DNA from: Luteimonas granuli
Lineage (GTDB): Bacteria > Pseudomonadota > Gammaproteobacteria > Xanthomonadales > Xanthomonadaceae
Direction of reading: 5' to 3'
DNA: 64,000 nt
Assembly (NCBI RefSeq): GCF_007795095.1
Contig: NZ_CP042218.1
Span: 186,001 to 250,000 of the forward strand
A program made the position numbers and the translations under genes. How positions within the stretch are numbered: the first letter of the stretch is position 1; each line of letters opens with the position of its first letter. The notes under the pieces were generated by a model. It had not been told where the DNA came from, searched no databases, and saw only the letters and a list, made by a program, of their open reading frames with translations. This document shows positions 1 through 8,300 of the stretch, piece after piece.

Positions 1-2218
1 GCGCACCGAGGAAGGGCTCCGGACGGGTGTGGGTAACGAATACGCGCGGCCGGCCCACCGGAAACAGCGCTTGGACCGCACTGTCGGAGTGCACGTACCT
101 TGCCTCCTCCGGATCGCGCGGGGCGCGAAATCGGCCGGGTTCGGCGAGATAGACGATCGCGGCCGACATTCCGCGTGCGGCCAGACGCGCCTGTGCGCGG
201 CGCACTTCCTGCAGCTGGTACGCGCCGGTGGCCACCAGCAGGATCGCCGCCGTCTCCGGATCGCCGGCGAGGCATGTTGCGCCGGTCTCGGCCAGTGCCT
301 GGGCCTGCTGCGGGGTCAGCTCATGAGGCACCGGACGCTTGGGAACGACCAGTGTGGTGACCGTGCCCCGTTGCGCGTAGGCGCGGGCGAGGGCGGCGGC
401 AGCGCCATTGGCGTCCGGCGGGAACACCACGCGCGAAATGTCGGCCATTTCGCCCATGAGCGCCTCGGCCATGGTCGGATCCTGGTGGGACTGTTCGTTC
501 TTCGCGTTCTCCCACGTGTGCGAGGTCAGCACCAGGGGCACGCCCAGCCAGCCGGGTGGGCGCCCGGCCTGGGCCTGGTGGCGGGCGAAGATCAGTTCCT
601 GACGTACGGCGCCGAGCATCTTCGGTGCAAACGCCTCGTAGGTGACCACCAGGTTTAGCCCGCCCTTGTTGCCGAGCGCCGCGCAGACCACGGCTTCTTC
701 GTTGAGCGCAGTGATGACCGCGCCGGTTGGCGATTCGGCGACGCCGGGCTCGGGCTCGTGCACCCGGTGCTTCATCGCGTCCAGGGTCCGGTCGAGCTTG
801 TTGCTGCGCAGCTCATCGGGATTGCCCACGCGCACCCGCAGTCCCGGATTCGCCTCGGCGATGGCGACGAACTGCTCGTCGAGTGCGGTCATTGGCGAGC
901 TCTCACCGCCGGCGCCGCGGTCGGCGATCGCCGGGACGCGGGGCGGTTCCACCTGGCGATCGGCCAGCGCATGGTCGCGCTCGCGCACCCGCTGCTGGAG
1001 ATCGTGGCTGTTGAGTGCGGCAACGGCCTGCTCGAGCTCCGACGCGGCCACGAACAGCGCCGCTGCGCCTTCATTGAAGAGCGTGCGCGCCGCGGCATCC
1101 TTCGCCGGATTCCCCGGCAGCGGCAAGTTGTGCGAGGCGTTGGTCCCGGCGCCGGGGAAGCCGAAGCCCTTGACGGTTTCGGCGATGCCATAGGGCAGCC
1201 GCACGTCGGCGGGAACAGCGGCGCCCGCTTGCAGGCGCGACTCCATCACGTGGATGCCCCACGCGATGCTGGCCGGATCGCGCCCGTCCAGCGCGATCGG
1301 ATCAAAGCCGTTCAATCGCAGGTGCCGGTCCAGCCACCGCTCGCCGCCCTGCTGGGTGATCTGGCTGCGCTGTTCGATGCGGCGCCCGTTGAGGATGATG
1401 ATCGGGCTGACCAGTCCGCTGTCCTCGGCGCGCCACCAGCGTGGCGCCCAGTCGCTGCCACGCTGTTCCTCGAACGCACCGTCGCTGAGGAAGGCGACCA
1501 GGCGTTCATCCTTGAGCGGCGCATGCACGTACTGCAGCTCGGCAAAGCCGAGATAGCCGCCTTCCATCACGCCCCCGGCGGTGTGCGCATTGACGTGGGA
1601 GCCGAGGGGCGACGCCGGCGTTCCGTCCGGATTGAGGGTGTAGGCATAGAAGTCGCTTACGAACCGGCTCAGCCCTTCGCCGGTGCGGTCGTAACGTTCG
1701 GCGTGCCGGTCGGTCATGTTGCCAACCAGCACGTTCAGCGCGTCGATGGCGGCCACGCAGTGCCCCTGGCCCATCATCCACGCGCGGGTGACGCCATCCA
1801 GGGAATCCATCAGCAGGTAGCCGGCGTAGGCGGGCACCATGTTGAGGGACCCGCCGGTGTGGCCTTCAGGCGTGGTCTTGAAATCATCGACCTCCAGGGC
1901 CGCGCCGTCGGTACGAACGCGCTGGCTGTAGGTCATGTGCGCCACCAGCCACATGCCGGCGCTGGTGACGCGGTCGGCCGCGGCGAGCCGCTGCCATGCG
2001 GTGCCGGCATCCGGCGTGCGGCCCAGGGCGACCAGCTCGTGCACCATCTGGCGGACCCGGAGCTGGGTAAGCGGGTCATGTCGGATCACCCCGTAGCCGG
2101 CCGCCCAGTGGGCGAACGCGGGATCGGCCTGCCGGTGGGCGTCGGCGAGTTCAAGGATCCGCTGGCGCTCGGCGGCCGACAGCTGGTCGGCGGTGCAGCA
2201 GTTGAGATGCAGGTTCAT
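1..2218 (-). CDS. xfp: Phosphoketolase, C-terminus cut by window edge
   Basis: Thiamine-diphosphate enzyme that splits xylulose-5-phosphate or fructose-6-phosphate with phosphate to give acetyl phosphate. The minus strand is open from the ATG at 2218 to the window edge, giving about 739 residues of a family usually near 800, so the last part is missing. Recognisable stretches are GHCVAAIDALNVL and the TPP-binding SDGAFEEQRGSDW, followed by the long middle and C-terminal domains ending in FVTHTRPEPFLGA at the edge. The start overlaps the stop of the PRPP synthetase gene by four bases (ATGA), so it is probably translationally coupled and last or nearly last in that operon. Family assignment is firm; substrate preference (Xu5P, F6P or both) cannot be read here. 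Confidence 0.93.
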   Translation of the reverse strand, partial: MNLHLNCCTADQLSAAERQRILELADAHRQADPAFAHWAAGYGVIRHDPLTQLRVRQMVHELVALGRTPDAGTAWQRLAAADRVTSAGMWLVAHMTYSQRVRTDGAALEVDDFKTTPEGHTGGSLNMVPAYAGYLLMDSLDGVTRAWMMGQGHCVAAIDALNVLVGNMTDRHAERYDRTGEGLSRFVSDFYAYTLNPDGTPASPLGSHVNAHTAGGVMEGGYLGFAELQYVHAPLKDERLVAFLSDGAFEEQRGSDWAPRWWRAEDSGLVSPIIILNGRRIEQRSQITQQGGERWLDRHLRLNGFDPIALDGRDPASIAWGIHVMESRLQAGAAVPADVRLPYGIAETVKGFGFPGAGTNASHNLPLPGNPAKDAAARTLFNEGAAALFVAASELEQAVAALNSHDLQQRVRERDHALADRQVEPPRVPAIADRGAGGESSPMTALDEQFVAIAEANPGLRVRVGNPDELRSNKLDRTLDAMKHRVHEPEPGVAESPTGAVITALNEEAVVCAALGNKGGLNLVVTYEAFAPKMLGAVRQELIFARHQAQAGRPPGWLGVPLVLTSHTWENAKNEQSHQDPTMAEALMGEMADISRVVFPPDANGAAAALARAYAQRGTVTTLVVPKRPVPHELTPQQAQALAETGATCLAGDPETAAILLVATGAYQLQEVRRAQARLAARGMSAAIVYLAEPGRFRAPRDPEEARYVHSDSAVQALFPVGRPRVFVTHTRPEPFLGA

Positions 2219-3129
2219 GGGTCCTCCGGGGAATCGGTCGAAGCGGTCATCAGGGTCGATGCCGCGGCGGCGAGGTCCGCACCCAGCGCGATGGCGTTGG
2301 AGGGGTGGGAAATGGTGTCAGTGCTGACGATGCGGGCCAGGCCCGCCTCCTGCAGGCGGGCATAGGCGTCGCCTGCGAACACCGGATGGATGGCGACCAG
2401 CAACGGCGACGGCAACGACAACCGGCGCAGGTGTGCGAGGGTCTCCAGGATCGTGTGGCCGGACGACACGATGTCGTCGATCAGCACCGGAGTCCGACCA
2501 GCCACGGCTGCCGGGTCGGGCAGGCTGACGCGCACGTCGTAGTCGCCGTGCCGCTCCTTGGCCAGCACCTGGTAGGGCATGCCGGACAGGGCGGCGATGT
2601 CCGCTACCCACTGCTCGCTCTCGCTGTCAGGGCCGATCAGCACAGCGTCGGGGACGGTCTCAGCGATCCAGCGGGCCACGGCCGGCGTCGCCGATACGTG
2701 GACCGTCGGAATGCGGTAGAGCGACTGCAGGCGCTCGACGCGGTGCAGGTGCGGGTCCACGGTCACCAGCCAGTCGAAAGCCTCTTCGAGGAATTGCGCA
2801 AACAGCGGTGTACTGACCGCCTCGCCGCGATGGAAGCGGGTGTCCTGGCGCATATACCCCAGGTAGGGTGCGATGAGGCCGACCGAACGAGCCCCGAACT
2901 CGCGCGCGGTCCGGGCGGCGAAGCGCAACGGGAGGGCCGTGGCATCGGCGTTGCGCAGGCTGGCCAGGAGCGCCACATCGGCTCCGGCCAGTGCGTCGTC
3001 CAGGGTGACCAGCGACTCGCCATCTGGGAAGTGCCGCCAAGCCACGGGTGCAATGCGCGCCTGCAGGGGCTGGTTGATGTTGCCGGCCAACACTGCATCG
3101 GCCGGGAATGGCATCAGCACACGGGTCAT
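2215..3129 (-). CDS. prs: Ribose-phosphate pyrophosphokinase
   Basis: Converts ribose-5-phosphate and ATP to PRPP in the cytoplasm. The 304-residue protein is a normal length for the family. Residues 34-38 (FPDGE) belong to the N-terminal domain, DPHLHRVERL lies at 125-134 and the PRPP-binding loop VLIDDIVSSGHT at 215-226. Its start overlaps the end of the phosphorylase gene upstream and its end overlaps the start of the phosphoketolase gene, both by four bases. It sits in a catabolic-looking operon and is divergent in sequence, so it is probably a second, specialised copy and not the housekeeping prs. Working together with a nucleoside phosphorylase and a phosphoketolase suggests handling of ribose phosphates from nucleotides; that role is inference. 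Confidence 0.9.
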   Translation of the reverse strand: MTRVLMPFPADAVLAGNINQPLQARIAPVAWRHFPDGESLVTLDDALAGADVALLASLRNADATALPLRFAARTAREFGARSVGLIAPYLGYMRQDTRFHRGEAVSTPLFAQFLEEAFDWLVTVDPHLHRVERLQSLYRIPTVHVSATPAVARWIAETVPDAVLIGPDSESEQWVADIAALSGMPYQVLAKERHGDYDVRVSLPDPAAVAGRTPVLIDDIVSSGHTILETLAHLRRLSLPSPLLVAIHPVFAGDAYARLQEAGLARIVSTDTISHPSNAIALGADLAAAASTLMTASTDSPEDP

Positions 3130-4643
3130 GGAACCTCTCCAAGCACAAAAGGTTGCAGCGTCACGGCGTGCTCCAGGGCGTAGGCCAGTTCTCCCGGCGA
3201 CTCCGCATGCAGGGTGAGCAGAGGTTGTCCCCGCTCGACCGTATCGCCGATCCGCAGACCGGTTTCGAGGCCGGCGGTGGGGGATGTCGGGGCGCCGGCC
3301 AGCTTGGCCAGTTTGGCCAGCCTGCGGTTGTCGATCACCGCGATCCGACCCGATGCGGTTGCCGGGACGTCGGCGGTGAATGCGGCCCGCGGCGGTTCAC
3401 GGAATCCTCCCTGTGCTTCGCAGATCGCCAGGAACTTGGCCAGCGCCGCCCCGGAATCCAGCACGCCGCGCGCGCGCTCCAGTCCGGTGCCGGCGTTGCT
3501 GCCCGCTGCCATGTCCAGCAGCGCCGCGGACAGCGCAAGTGCGCGTTCGCGAAGGTCGGCGGGTGCATCGGCCGCGTTGCGCAGCACCTTGAGCACGTCG
3601 TGCGCCTCGAGCGCCGGGCCGATTCCCCGACCCACCGGCTGGGTGCCGTCAGTGCGATGGATCCCCAAGTGCAGTCCAAGCGCAGCGCCGGTGTGTCCAA
3701 GCCGCGTGCCCAAGCTGTGGGCCGCGGCCTCGCCACGCACCTTGGCGGTCGGACCCACTGGCATGTCGATCAGGACGTGGGTTGAACCCGCGGCGATCTT
3801 TTTTGACAGCACGCTGGCAACCAGTTGGCCGTCGCTGTCGAAGTCGAGTGGCCGTTGGACCCGGATCAGGATGTCGTCGGCCGGGCTCAGGCGCACGTTG
3901 CCACCCCAGACGATGCAGCCGCCCTCGCGCTCCACCACCCGGCGCATCGCCGCCAGATCGAGCGCCACGGGCGCCATGACCTCCATGGTGTCGGCGGTGC
4001 CCGCGGGCGACGTGATCGCGCGCGAGGACGTCTTCGGGATGCGGTAGCCCAGCGCAGCCACGATGGCCACCACGATCGGCGTGGTGCGATTGCCGGGCAG
4101 GCCGCCGACGCAATGCTTGTCCAGCACCGGCCCATCGCCCCAATCCAGGCGCTGGCCAACGGCGATCATGGCCCGTGTCAGCGAGGTCGTCTCGGCGTTG
4201 TCGAGGCGGTCGCCCGCGCTGGCCGTGACGAAAGCGGCAAGCTCCAGGTCCGACAGCCTGCTTTCCATCACGTCCTGCACCAGGGCGAGGTACTGCGCGT
4301 CGTCCAGCCGTGCCCCGAACACCTTGGCGCGGAGCGCGCCTGCCGACGACGCGGGTTCCGCATGCCGCACCCGGGCGAGGGCATCGCGCATGGGATCGAG
4401 GAGCGTCCACGCGGCCTCCGACAGCGCCACCTCGTCGAGGCCGAGCCGATTGTCGACGACCACGTTCAGCGTCGCCACCAGCGTGCGCGCGCCGACGTCC
4501 AGCCTCACGCGCGTCATCGCGGCAAAGCCTTCCGAGCGGCAGACTTCGCAGTCACGGTGCATATAGACCACCGGCTGCTGGTAGGTGTCGATGCCGGCAC
4601 GGGTGACGCGCAGGCGGGTGTGGCCCGGGGCCTGCGTGGTCAT
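3126..4643 (-). CDS. Thymidine/AMP phosphorylase family protein
   Basis: A 505-residue pyrimidine-nucleoside-phosphorylase-fold enzyme. The first ~90 residues form an extra N-terminal domain, as in the archaeal AMP phosphorylase type (about 500 residues) and unlike E. coli DeoA (440). The conserved phosphate/substrate segment reads LDKHCVGGLPGNRTT, followed by a glycine-rich stretch and the C-terminal domain. Family knowledge: such enzymes phosphorolyse thymidine, or in archaea nucleoside 5'-monophosphates, releasing (deoxy)ribose-1-phosphate or ribose-1,5-bisphosphate. It overlaps the metallo-hydrolase gene upstream and prs downstream by four bases each, so all are translated together. Whether it acts on nucleosides or on NMPs is open. 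Confidence 0.88.
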   Translation of the reverse strand: MTTQAPGHTRLRVTRAGIDTYQQPVVYMHRDCEVCRSEGFAAMTRVRLDVGARTLVATLNVVVDNRLGLDEVALSEAAWTLLDPMRDALARVRHAEPASSAGALRAKVFGARLDDAQYLALVQDVMESRLSDLELAAFVTASAGDRLDNAETTSLTRAMIAVGQRLDWGDGPVLDKHCVGGLPGNRTTPIVVAIVAALGYRIPKTSSRAITSPAGTADTMEVMAPVALDLAAMRRVVEREGGCIVWGGNVRLSPADDILIRVQRPLDFDSDGQLVASVLSKKIAAGSTHVLIDMPVGPTAKVRGEAAAHSLGTRLGHTGAALGLHLGIHRTDGTQPVGRGIGPALEAHDVLKVLRNAADAPADLRERALALSAALLDMAAGSNAGTGLERARGVLDSGAALAKFLAICEAQGGFREPPRAAFTADVPATASGRIAVIDNRRLAKLAKLAGAPTSPTAGLETGLRIGDTVERGQPLLTLHAESPGELAYALEHAVTLQPFVLGEVP

Positions 4644-6025
4644 CTCGCATCCTCCAATCCGACTAGCTCCAGGTGCTCCGGCACGCGCGCACGCCAGCCC
4701 AGTTCACGCTGCACGCGCCCGCGCAGCGTGTCGGCTGCATCGGGCTCGCCATGGGTGAGGTACACCACGCGCGGCGCGGACGGCGCGGTGCGCATCCAGT
4801 CCAGCAACTCCCCGGCGTCGGCGTGGCCGGAGAAGCCTTCCAGCTGCACCACTTCAGCGCGGATGGGGACCTCGCGGCCGAACATGCGCAACGTGCGCTT
4901 GCCTGCCGCCAGCGCGGCACCGCGTGTTCCTCCGGCCTGGTAGCCCGCGAGCAGGATCGCGTTGCGGTCATCGGGGCCGAACGCCTCGATGTGGTGCAAC
5001 ACGCGCCCGCCGGTGATCATGCCGCTGGCCGAGATGATGATCATCGGCCCGCGCTGGCGGTTGAGCGCCTTCGACTCTTCTACAGTGTTGACGAAGGTGG
5101 CCACGTCGAACATCCGCTGGCAGTCCTCTTCGGACACGTGGTGCTCGGAATGGTGGGCGTGGTAGTGCCGGGTCGCGTTGATTGCCATCGGGCTGTTGAG
5201 GTAGACCGGCACGCGAGGGATGTCCTTGCGCTCGCGCAACCGGGCGATATGCAGCATGAGCGCCTGGGCGCGACCGATGGCAAAGGCCGGAATGACGATC
5301 ACGCCCCCACGGGCAGCGACGCGGCGGATGATGGGGGCCAGCTCCGCCTCCTGGTCGATCGGAACGTGTTCCCGATTGCCATATGTGGATTCGCAGACCA
5401 GTACGTCACAGGCGGGCAGGGGCGTTGGCGGGTTCATCAGAGACTCCTGCTGCCGGCCCAGGTCACCACTGAAGTGCAGGCGCTGGCCCTGGACGTCCAG
5501 GCTGACGTGGGCAGCGCCCAGGATGTGGCCGGCAGGATGGAAGCGGATCGTGACGCCTGATGCGACCTCGATGTCGCGACCATAGTCATGCCCCTCGAGC
5601 TGCTTCAGGCTGCGGCGGGCGTCATCCTCGGTATAAAGCGGTCGTGGTTCCTTGTGCTTGGAGTACCCTTTGCGCGCTGCATACTTAGCATCCTCTTCCT
5701 GCAGGTATCCACTGTCGGGAAGCAGCAGGCCGCACAGGGCCACGCTGCCATGGGTGCAGTGGATCCGGCCGCGGAACCCTTGTTTGACCAGTGCGGGCAA
5801 GTAGCCCGAATGGTCCAGGTGGGCGTGGGTCAGGACTACCGCGTCGATCGATGACGGCTCGACGGGAAACGGAGCCCAGTTGCGGTCGCGCAATTGCTTG
5901 TAGCCCTGGAACAGGCCGCAGTCCACGAGCACGCGCTGACCGTTGGCCTCAACCAGGTAGCGCGAGCCAGTCACAGTGCCCGCGGCACCGAGGAATTGCA
6001 GGGTGGGGCTGGAAGACGATGTCAT
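4640..6025 (-). CDS. MBL-fold beta-CASP metallo-hydrolase
   Basis: A 461-residue metallo-beta-lactamase-fold protein of the RNA-processing (CPSF73/RNase J-like) beta-CASP group. The zinc motif HAHLDH is at residues 67-72. A second metal-ligand segment (FHPAGHILGAAH) and the CASP-type SASGMITGGR follow, with GFSGHADAGEL near the C-terminus. Homologues are usually annotated as RNA exonucleases or ribonucleases. The protein is cytosolic, with no signal peptide. It lies 82 bases below a small exported-protein gene and overlaps the phosphorylase gene downstream by four bases. An RNA-degrading enzyme next to a nucleoside phosphorylase and PRPP synthetase suggests RNA turnover or nucleotide salvage; the fold is certain, the function inferred. 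Confidence 0.88.
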   Translation of the reverse strand: MTSSSSPTLQFLGAAGTVTGSRYLVEANGQRVLVDCGLFQGYKQLRDRNWAPFPVEPSSIDAVVLTHAHLDHSGYLPALVKQGFRGRIHCTHGSVALCGLLLPDSGYLQEEDAKYAARKGYSKHKEPRPLYTEDDARRSLKQLEGHDYGRDIEVASGVTIRFHPAGHILGAAHVSLDVQGQRLHFSGDLGRQQESLMNPPTPLPACDVLVCESTYGNREHVPIDQEAELAPIIRRVAARGGVIVIPAFAIGRAQALMLHIARLRERKDIPRVPVYLNSPMAINATRHYHAHHSEHHVSEEDCQRMFDVATFVNTVEESKALNRQRGPMIIISASGMITGGRVLHHIEAFGPDDRNAILLAGYQAGGTRGAALAAGKRTLRMFGREVPIRAEVVQLEGFSGHADAGELLDWMRTAPSAPRVVYLTHGEPDAADTLRGRVQRELGWRARVPEHLELVGLEDAR

Positions 6026-6107
6026 GTTGTGGCTCCTGTCCTGGAAGGGAAGTGATTGCTGATGGCATGGCGAGGGCCGAGGCGCATCTGCATCGCCTGC
6101 GCGCTTG

Positions 6108-6527
6108 TCAGGGGCGGATCAGCTCCACTGTGTCGTTGACCTTGGGGCTGCCGGAGATCACTTCAGCCTCCGCGTAGTGGCTGTCGAACAGTTCGGCGAT
6201 CCGTACTTGACCGATGTTCTCGCGGCGATAGCGTGGACCGCCGGCCCGCGAATGCCGGATACGGCGCTTGTGCCGGATCACATCCAGCACCTGCCCGACC
6301 TGGGCGCCGTCGGCCTGCCCGACGCAGACCACGAGCGTCTCGTCCCCCTTCTCCAACACCTGGCCGCGCATCAAGACGTTGTGGCGGAACCCGCCCTCGC
6401 TCGCGGATGCGACGCCCGGCAGTGCGAAGGAGAATGCGAGTGCGCCCACCAGCGCCAGTGCGGCGAACCAGCGGTAGGAATTGGTACGTGGGGCTGCGGA
6501 ACAGGCAACGGGTGTGACCGTATTCAT
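6108..6527 (-). CDS. Small exported protein of unknown function
   Basis: A 139-residue protein with a long N-terminal hydrophobic stretch (residues 20-42, ending ASASEGG) that looks like a signal peptide. The mature part is about 97 residues, with a strand-rich pattern around LVVCVGQADGAQVGQVLDVI and a basic patch RHKRRIRHSRAGG. I do not recognise the family. The VGQVLDVIR segment resembles small beta-barrel modules of envelope-associated proteins, but that is a weak similarity. It sits between the methyltransferase-like gene and the metallo-hydrolase gene on the same strand, with gaps of 127 and 82 bases, so it may share their transcript. Confidence 0.65.
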   Translation of the reverse strand: MNTVTPVACSAAPRTNSYRWFAALALVGALAFSFALPGVASASEGGFRHNVLMRGQVLEKGDETLVVCVGQADGAQVGQVLDVIRHKRRIRHSRAGGPRYRRENIGQVRIAELFDSHYAEAEVISGSPKVNDTVELIRP

Positions 6528-6654
6528 TGAGTGGACTCCTTGGATGGGCCTGAACGGAGACGGAGATCTGCGGCGACAACACGAACGGAGAGACCATGGA
6601 GGTGGGCAACTTGAACGGCGGAGCGTTGCCCAGGCAGCTCCTCAACCTGCGTCA

Positions 6655-7317
6655 TCATGCTTCTCCCGGCGATGGCGCGGGGCCGCGCCGGCGTCGCGGG
6701 AGGAAGGCCGGGACCTCCTGCATGTAGCGGGCGTAGTCGTCGCCAAAGCGGCTCAGGCAATCTTTCTCCTCACGACGCGCGAGGCGGGCATAGGCCCACA
6801 CCAGCACCGGATAGCTGACGAGCGTGAGCAGCGTGGGCCACTGCAGCAGGAAGCCGGTCAGCACCAGCACGAAGGCAACGTACTGCGGGTGGCGCATGCG
6901 CGCATACACGCCCTCACGGGCAAGCCGACCCTCTCGCTGTGCCCGATACAGCACGGGCCAGGCGGTCGACAACAACCAGAACCCTCCGCCGATAAACACG
7001 AAACTCGCGATGTGGAATGGACCGAAATGCGGATTGGCGCGCCAGCCGAACCACATCTCCAGCAAATGGCCCGCGTCATGGCTGAGCCAGTTCACCTGCG
7101 GATAGTTGGCGCTGAGCCAGCCGCCCAGGACGTACAGTGTCAGCGGGAAGCCATACATTTCCGCGAACAGCGCCACGACGAAGGCGGAGAACATCCCGAA
7201 CCCCCGCCAGTCCCACCGCGTCAACGGCTTGTAGAAGCTCCAGGCGAAGAAGATGAAGAAGGCGGCGTTGATGGCGGCGAGGAGCCAAAGACCGTAGCCA
7301 GCGTCAGATGCGTGCAT
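6655..7317 (-). CDS. Isoprenylcysteine methyltransferase-like membrane protein
   Basis: A 220-residue integral membrane protein with about five hydrophobic segments. The C-terminal part has the ICMT/PEMT signature: GVYARMRHPQYVAFVLVLTG around residues 135-155, then RREEKDCLSRFGDDYARYMQ, where an EE pair precedes the terminal amphipathic segment. Such bacterial enzymes are SAM-dependent methyltransferases of unknown substrate. The start follows the DUF2933 stop by one base, so the two are coupled. Both lie under a MerR-type regulator. A role in metal or membrane stress is suggested by the neighbours only. Confidence 0.82.
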   Translation of the reverse strand: MHASDAGYGLWLLAAINAAFFIFFAWSFYKPLTRWDWRGFGMFSAFVVALFAEMYGFPLTLYVLGGWLSANYPQVNWLSHDAGHLLEMWFGWRANPHFGPFHIASFVFIGGGFWLLSTAWPVLYRAQREGRLAREGVYARMRHPQYVAFVLVLTGFLLQWPTLLTLVSYPVLVWAYARLARREEKDCLSRFGDDYARYMQEVPAFLPRRRRGPAPSPGEA

Positions 7318-7318
7318 G

Positions 7319-7625
7319 TCATTGCCCTCCGTTCGAGGTGTCGGACGTTTCGTCGGTCAGCGCCCGCTCGCTGCCGCCATGGCCCCCATTGGATGAGTCG
7401 TCGGCATTGCCGCCTTGTCCATGTCCGCCATGTCCGCCATGTCCTTTGTGCATGAACACATGCATGAGGGGGGCACAGCAGCAGGATGGCCAATGGCAAC
7501 CAGCGGAGTGCTCCAGCAAGGTGGGCGCGATGCTCGACGCCAAGATAGAAGACGGCCAGCGCAAGGAAAATCCAGAAGACCCAACGTCCGGACCCCGACG
7601 TGGTTGGAGAGCGGGGGGCAGTCAT
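7319..7625 (-). pseudogene. DUF2933 membrane protein, frameshifted in a C run
   Basis: DUF2933 proteins are short single- or double-span membrane proteins with a His-rich tail, often beside heavy-metal genes. From the ATG at 7625 the frame reads an N-terminal helix (WVFWIFLALAVFYLGVEH) and ILLLCPP, then goes wrong. The expected continuation PLMHVFMHKGHGGHGGHG is in another frame that ends at 7319. The break lies in a run of six C (minus strand, 7468-7473), where five would keep the frame. The start overlaps the MerR gene stop by four bases and the repaired stop lies one base before the next gene, so the reading is an otherwise intact operon member. Sequencing error, phase variation or true loss are all possible. 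Confidence 0.8.
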
Positions 7626-8128
7626 GGCAAATCCTGAGTGAGGCGTCCGAGAAGGCGTCGCGGGGTGGACCTGACGAACTTGCCGCCTTCTGTCGCGGCA
7701 ACGGCTTCGATCAATGCGCAGACGTCATTGCCAGTCGGAATGGAGTCCGGAAGCTTCGCCCAGGCGTGGATGGCACGCTCCATCCGCTCGTGCATGGCGA
7801 GCAGCCTGTCCAGTTGTTGGCGGGTGTCGTCAAGCCTGCGCCGGATGATGTCCCGCACAAGCGGGCAGGGACTATGCCGCTGCAGGCTGTGGCGGATGAT
7901 TTCCTCGATTTCGGCCAGCGTGAAACCAAGCTGCTGTGCCGTGCGAATGAAGTGCAGGCGCTGGAGCTCCGAAGCCGAGAAGAGCTGATACCCGCCCTCG
8001 GTGTGCGTGGCCGCCTGTAGGAGGCCGCGCCGCAGATAGTTGCGCACCACATGCACCGTGACGTCGCCCTGCTGTGCCAGCTGGCGTACCGTCATCAGCG
8101 GCGGCGCTGCTTCGTCTTTGCCCATCAT
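7622..8128 (-). CDS. MerR-family transcriptional regulator
   Basis: A 168-residue regulator. Residues 12-60 form the MerR winged helix (MTVRQLAQQGDVTVHVVRNY, then the wing with GGYQLFSASEL), followed by LGFTLAEIEEI and a long dimerisation helix. Two cysteines, C88 (SPCPLV) and C137 (NDVCAL), roughly match C82 and C126 of mercury MerR, but the third mercury ligand (C117) is missing. The effector may therefore be another metal or thiol stress. It is the first gene of a minus-strand operon and has a strong MerR-type dyad in its own promoter (8156-8186), so it very likely autoregulates. Class is firm, ligand unknown. Confidence 0.88.
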   Translation of the reverse strand: MMGKDEAAPPLMTVRQLAQQGDVTVHVVRNYLRRGLLQAATHTEGGYQLFSASELQRLHFIRTAQQLGFTLAEIEEIIRHSLQRHSPCPLVRDIIRRRLDDTRQQLDRLLAMHERMERAIHAWAKLPDSIPTGNDVCALIEAVAATEGGKFVRSTPRRLLGRLTQDLP

Positions 8129-8155
8129 TGGCGCGCTCCAGGAAAGATGGTGATC

Positions 8156-8186
8156 ACGCTAGACCTGTGTCCCGCACACAGGTCAA
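8156..8186 (-). promoter_or_regulatory. MerR-type promoter with perfect 9-bp dyad
   Basis: On the minus strand a -35 TTGACC (8181-8186) is followed, after 19 bases, by TAGCGT as -10 (8156-8161). The spacer holds the perfect inverted repeat GACCTGTGT / ACACAGGTC with five bases between arms (8162-8184). A stretched 19-bp spacer filled by a dyad is the hallmark of promoters activated by MerR proteins through DNA untwisting. It lies about 30 bases above the MerR gene start at 8128. Confidence 0.8.
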
Positions 8187-8300
8187 GCTCGGCTGACATG
8201 CCTCCATCCACACCAAGGCATCGAGTGCTCCCGCAGCGATAATCTTGGGTCAACGCACACGCGGACCGCCTTTGCCCTGGCGCGTTGAAGGTCGGCCACA

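Noticed and set aside
758..2365. A 535-residue plus-strand protein
   Set aside because: Antisense shadow of the phosphoketolase gene, which reads correctly on the minus strand.
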